Of a DNA stretch of 8,463 nucleotides, positions 5,518 through 8,463 are shown one piece after another. The stretch lies in contig JABEUT010000015.1 in assembly GCA_013044305.1 (NCBI GenBank), forward strand, positions 1-8,463, in the 5' to 3' direction. Under the pieces are notes generated by a model. The model ran no database searches and had not been told where the DNA came from. It was given only the letters and a program-made list of their open reading frames with translations. The DNA comes from Bacteroidia bacterium (GTDB taxonomy: Bacteria; Bacteroidota; Bacteroidia; JABEUT01). Position 1 is the stretch's first letter. Every line of letters begins with the position of its first letter. The translations under genes and the position numbers were made by a program.

Positions 5518-7995
5518 TCAATCTTTAGTGGTGTCCTCGGACGGTTTGTCAGTAACTGTTTCGTTATTTTTCATTTTTTCTATCCTTCTCACAATGGATA
5601 AGGCTATGCCGAAAACCATAACAACGCATCCGAGCCACAGGATATTGATATATGGGAAAACCATTGCCTCCATCACCACAAAATCCCTGCTGCTTTTTTG
5701 CGATTCAGCTACCGATATGGTAATCTGGTGCGTATCGGGATTCACATTGGTGAATGCGAATTTTAAACCGAGCTGCGGAATCTGGGCGTCTATAGGCTGA
5801 ATCATGTTGTTGCTTACGACAAATACAGGCTCACAGGTGTAAATTTTTCCGTTCACATCGGTAACCTTCAGGACAGCCCCTGCTGCTATGTCATTTGCTT
5901 TAAGGTGATGCGCAACCTTATCAATGTGCGTATCGATGCTTGCAACTTTTATGATGCTGTTTGATGAAAACAGGGTGTCGCCCACTTTTACCAGGTGTGT
6001 CTTTGGTGTCCCAAAGGCTCCGCTGCTGTCATTGTTGGCTTCCGACAGGTCGGCGAAGGTTATATGGGTATATATATCTTTTGTTAATGTGTGATGCGTT
6101 GAAGGCTCTGCCACATTACCCATCCGTTCGTTCAGCTGTACTATAGGGGTAAGCTCAAATTCGGGTATGTATTTTCCGGAATGCCCGTCTTTTTTCAGGT
6201 ACTGAATGGTAAAAATCATGTTGTGCCCCACCTTATGCTTGCCAGCATAAGTAACATAGTAGTCGCTCATGGATAACGTGTCGCCTTTGGTGAGCAGTAT
6301 ATTGGTGGCATTGGAAAAATCTTTGCCCAGAGATTCTACATTTTTTCCGGAGCTGTTTTGTGAAATAACCTGCTCACAGGATGTGGAAATAAGCGCTCCC
6401 ATGAGAATAAGGCCAAACCCGATGTGGGCAAAAGCGGCCCCGCCCTTTTTCAGTACAGCTTTTTTTGCTTTCACCCAATAATGGAAATTAGAAAGAACGG
6501 CAAACCAGCATGAAAAAAGAAGTAGGATGTAAAAAACATTGGTTTCCTTTAATAATATTGCGGATATGGCACAGCATGCGGCTGAAATGAACAAAGGGAG
6601 CCTTATCATGCTCCAAAATTGTTTCATATCGGTCTTTTTAAACTTAAAGTATAAGCCGGTGGCAACCATCAGCAGCGCCATAATGGCGAACGGTATTTGC
6701 CACCGGCTGTAAAACCTTATTTTGTCAACCGGCGGGGCTTGGTTCAACCCAAAAAGCTTATTGGTAACCGGTATCGAAGTTGAGATGATGATCTGGAAAC
6801 AAGACATGAGTAGCACGATTGCACCAAGAAACATCCAGAATTCCCTGCTCCATAATTCCTCATCCTGTTTTTCGCGCGGCAACGACTTCCAATTTACCGC
6901 AAACAGCACCAGTGACAGAAGCAAGAAGAAGAGCAGGTATATTAACAACTGACCTGACATGCCAAAGTCGGGGAAAGAATGAACCGAAGTGTTTCCCAAT
7001 ATACCGCTGCGGGTGAGAAAAGTAGAGTAGAGGACAAGGATAAAAGTAAGCACCGGGAAAAACAAGGTGGAAAGGATGGAATTGTTCCTTGCCTTATAAA
7101 TAATCATAACGTGTCCGGCTGCTACGAGTGTCAGCCATGGAAAGAGCGAAGCATTTTCTACCGGATCCCATGCCCAGAAGCCGCCAAAGCTTAATGCTTC
7201 GTAAGCCCATGCGCCTCCCATGAGTATTCCGGTTCCAAGCACCATAACTCCGAAAAATGTCCAGGGCAAGGCTTCAATCTGCCACTCGCCGAATTTTTTC
7301 TTCCATAACCCGGATAATGCATAGGCAAAAGGCACTACGGTGGAAGCAAAACCAAGAAACAGGGTAGGAGGGTGGATTGTCATCCAGTAGTTTTGCAGCA
7401 AGGGGTTCAGGCCCCGCCCGTCGAGCTTGGAGGCATAATCAGGAATGCTGAACAAGGGCAGACCAGCAAAATCGGGCGTGTCGCGCAACAATGTAAACGG
7501 ATTGCTGCCTATCTTCCAGCCGAAAATGTAAAAACCCAGCAGCATGGATGCAAGAAACGTTTGTACCAGCGAGATGACAGACAGTACAGGCGATTCCCAG
7601 TTCTTGGCCGTAAATATGAGCACATTGCCTATAAGCATCTGCCAGAAGGTCCATAGCAAAAAACTGCCTTCCTGGCCTTCCCAGAAGCAGGCAAGAGTAT
7701 ATCTCTTAGGCATACTGTTGCTCGAGTGCTCCCATACATAATAGTATTCATAGTAGTGCAGCAGTATCATTGAAAAAAGGGTAGCCATTATTCCCACTAC
7801 GGCAAGGGAGTGTATGCGAAAAGAAAGCCTACCGAGTTTCTTCCAGGAAGCTCCCTCACCCCCCAATAAGGGGCTTTGGGCAGAGCAGAAATAGGCAAAA
7901 GAAGCGAGCAAAGCCGAAATAAAGGAAAGATAGACGAAGAACCGTCCTGCGTTTCCCCAAATAAGATGTTCGCCGATATAGGAGATGTTATTCAA
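5518..7995 (-). CDS. ccmF: Cytochrome c maturation heme lyase subunit CcmF
   Basis: CcmF is the inner-membrane protein of system I that takes heme from holo-CcmE and attaches it to apocytochrome c on the periplasmic side. The WWD signature GGFWAWDPVEN is at residues 271-281. The four expected histidines appear as His208 (TIHPPTLF), His295 (AAGHVMIIY), His339 (NTSVHSF) and His524 (FAHIGFG), candidates for the P-His pair and the b-heme ligands. The block FWEGQEGSFLLW (104-115) is also typical. I count about 15 hydrophobic segments. A soluble region of about 240 residues (541-780) precedes the last one (about 785-802), followed by a charged tail. At 825 aa it is much longer than E. coli CcmF (about 650 aa), mainly because of this region. 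The start is TTG: an in-frame TAA lies 13 codons upstream with no better start between, and it places YIGEHL near the N-terminus as in relatives. The loop at residues 41-50 looks inserted. Confidence 0.95.
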   Translation of the reverse strand: MNNISYIGEHLIWGNAGRFFVYLSFISALLASFAYFCSAQSPLLGGEGASWKKLGRLSFRIHSLAVVGIMATLFSMILLHYYEYYYVWEHSSNSMPKRYTLACFWEGQEGSFLLWTFWQMLIGNVLIFTAKNWESPVLSVISLVQTFLASMLLGFYIFGWKIGSNPFTLLRDTPDFAGLPLFSIPDYASKLDGRGLNPLLQNYWMTIHPPTLFLGFASTVVPFAYALSGLWKKKFGEWQIEALPWTFFGVMVLGTGILMGGAWAYEALSFGGFWAWDPVENASLFPWLTLVAAGHVMIIYKARNNSILSTLFFPVLTFILVLYSTFLTRSGILGNTSVHSFPDFGMSGQLLIYLLFFLLLSLVLFAVNWKSLPREKQDEELWSREFWMFLGAIVLLMSCFQIIISTSIPVTNKLFGLNQAPPVDKIRFYSRWQIPFAIMALLMVATGLYFKFKKTDMKQFWSMIRLPLFISAACCAISAILLKETNVFYILLLFSCWFAVLSNFHYWVKAKKAVLKKGGAAFAHIGFGLILMGALISTSCEQVISQNSSGKNVESLGKDFSNATNILLTKGDTLSMSDYYVTYAGKHKVGHNMIFTIQYLKKDGHSGKYIPEFELTPIVQLNERMGNVAEPSTHHTLTKDIYTHITFADLSEANNDSSGAFGTPKTHLVKVGDTLFSSNSIIKVASIDTHIDKVAHHLKANDIAAGAVLKVTDVNGKIYTCEPVFVVSNNMIQPIDAQIPQLGLKFAFTNVNPDTHQITISVAESQKSSRDFVVMEAMVFPYINILWLGCVVMVFGIALSIVRRIEKMKNNETVTDKPSEDTTKD
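7848..7876. repeat. GC-rich imperfect palindrome inside ccmF
   Basis: AAGC at 7848-7851 is complementary to GCTT at 7873-7876, and a C6 run (7859-7864) faces GGGG (7870-7873) across AATAA. This pyrimidine/purine-skewed segment resembles small C-rich/G-rich palindromes I recall scattered in Bacteroidota genomes. It is read in frame as SPLLGGEGA, residues 41-49 of CcmF, in the loop after the first membrane helix. That it is an inserted repeat is inference; no second copy is in this window. Confidence 0.35.
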
Positions 7996-8018
7996 GCGGA
8001 AGGTGTTAGCTGATTTAT

Positions 8019-8032
8019 AATAGAAATCTATT
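8019..8032. repeat. Perfect short inverted repeat upstream of ccmF
   Basis: AATAGA-AA-TCTATT is a perfect 6-bp inverted repeat with a 2-base centre, 23 bp before the ccmF TTG. The T-tract lies on its 5' side in the ccmF direction, so it is not an intrinsic terminator. It may be an operator, a leader hairpin or chance in an AT-rich region. Confidence 0.3.
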
Positions 8033-8101
8033 CCTTAAAAAAAATCAAAAGCAGCAGCAGAACAAGGGCACGGCAAAAATGCGGACTTGAAATTATGAAT
8101 G

Positions 8102-8109
8102 CAAAATTA
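8102..8109 (-). promoter_or_regulatory. Candidate -7 element for ccmF
   Basis: On the minus strand TAATTTTG matches TAnnTTTG exactly. It lies in the 145-bp gap between ccmE and ccmF and would give a leader of about 100 nt. No clear -33 TTTG is visible 17-23 bp upstream. If active, it would give ccmF and the genes behind it a promoter independent of ccmE. Confidence 0.3.
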
Positions 8110-8114
8110 GAATT

Positions 8115-8140
8115 AAATCCGTGACGGAGCGCCCGGACTT
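8115..8140 (-). terminator. Possible weak terminator or attenuator hairpin just after ccmE
   Basis: Immediately after the ccmE stop codon, AAGTCCG pairs with CGGATTT (7 bp, one G-U) around a 12-nt loop, and the sequence then runs AATTCTAATTTT. An alternative inner hairpin TCCG-TCA-CGGA competes with it. The stem is short and the T-tract interrupted, so termination would be partial at best. Confidence 0.3.
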
Positions 8141-8463
8141 TTACATAGCCCCTTGCTTTTCCTGCGGTTTCCCGTCATTATATTTCGACGGGCATTTCAT
8201 CAGTACGTCCTTTGCCTGAAAATCTGAATTATCTGGTGCGCTGCCGATAACCACAATCTGGTCGGAGCGTTCAAAATCATCGGGTTTGGGCTTACCCAGT
8301 GTAACCTTGCATTCTGTACCTTCCCGGTCTTTCATGTAAAAAGTAAATAAATTGGGATTGGTTTGCGGATCGTAAATAAATGGCTTGCTAATATCCAGCT
8401 TGCCCACCACATGAAATGTACTGCCGGGATGCTGTGCAGCGTCGGAGAAAGAAGCATAGGTGC
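8141..8463 (-). CDS. ccmE: Cytochrome c maturation heme chaperone CcmE, Cys type (5' end outside window)
   Basis: CcmE is a membrane-anchored periplasmic protein that binds heme covalently and hands it to CcmF. The window shows the last 106 complete codons: the end of the OB-fold domain and the tail. The open frame continues past the right edge (TYASFSDAAQHPGSTF upstream of HVVGKLD), so the N-terminal membrane anchor lies outside; the GTG at 8410 is an internal Val and not the start. HVVGKL, PNLFTFYMKD, DFERSDQIVVIG and VLMKCPSKYNDG match the family. In E. coli the heme is attached to the His of an HxxxY motif. Here the aligned position is Cys in CPSKY (codons 8194-8180), the CxxxY variant known from archaeal and Desulfovibrio CcmE. 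The gene stops 145 bp before ccmF. Confidence 0.92.
   Translation of the reverse strand, partial: TYASFSDAAQHPGSTFHVVGKLDISKPFIYDPQTNPNLFTFYMKDREGTECKVTLGKPKPDDFERSDQIVVIGSAPDNSDFQAKDVLMKCPSKYNDGKPQEKQGAM

Noticed and set aside
5528..7741. Several plus-strand open frames of 61-94 codons across ccmF
   Set aside because: They are shadows of ccmF on the opposite strand, overlap one another and have no upstream signals.
8141..8410. A complete 89-codon gene starting at the GTG at 8410
   Set aside because: The frame stays open to the window edge and the upstream residues continue the CcmE OB-fold, so this is the 3' part of a longer ccmE.

Overview
The window is an ordinary chromosomal stretch of a Gram-negative bacterium, most likely a member of the Bacteroidota. 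The evidence is the residue-level character of the FolC, KdsC, DUF2520, CcmF and CcmE proteins, start regions that mostly lack a Shine-Dalgarno sequence, and matches to the Bacteroidota -7 promoter element TAnnTTTG placed upstream of genes in the correct orientation. KdsC implies Kdo-containing lipopolysaccharide. CcmE and CcmF imply system I cytochrome c maturation and therefore a respiratory chain. I see no phage, transposase, CRISPR array, toxin-antitoxin pair, rRNA or tRNA.

Layout: (1) 1-1418, minus strand: mnmE, a tRNA-modifying GTPase, complete except for its last two residues and stop. (2) 1419-1622: divergent intergenic region with a candidate promoter for each flanking gene and, between them, a 75-nt imperfect inverted repeat enclosing two smaller hairpins. 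(3) 1623-2963, plus strand: folC, folylpolyglutamate/dihydrofolate synthase. (4) 3104-4171, plus strand: a membrane protein made of two tandem RDD domains. It overlaps the next gene tail to tail by 11 bp. (5) 8463 down to 4161, minus strand: a probable co-directional cluster, ccmE (5' end outside the window), ccmF, a Rossmann/DUF2520 protein and kdsC. Gaps are 145, 25 and 18 bp in that order.

How the genes relate: ccmE and ccmF work together, CcmE as the periplasmic heme chaperone and CcmF as the membrane component that transfers heme to apocytochrome c. The two genes behind them (DUF2520 and kdsC) are probably read on the same transcript, although KdsC acts in Kdo synthesis. mnmE and folC are divergent, and their products both depend on one-carbon folates (MnmE uses a folate-derived methylene group), but nothing in the sequence proves co-regulation.

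I did not find an undescribed system. The most worthwhile second looks are the nested inverted repeat between mnmE and folC, the Cys-type (CxxxY) CcmE, the tandem RDD protein, and a GC-rich palindromic segment read in frame in the first loop of CcmF. Half of the visible gene starts (folC GTG, DUF2520 GTG, ccmF TTG) are not ATG.
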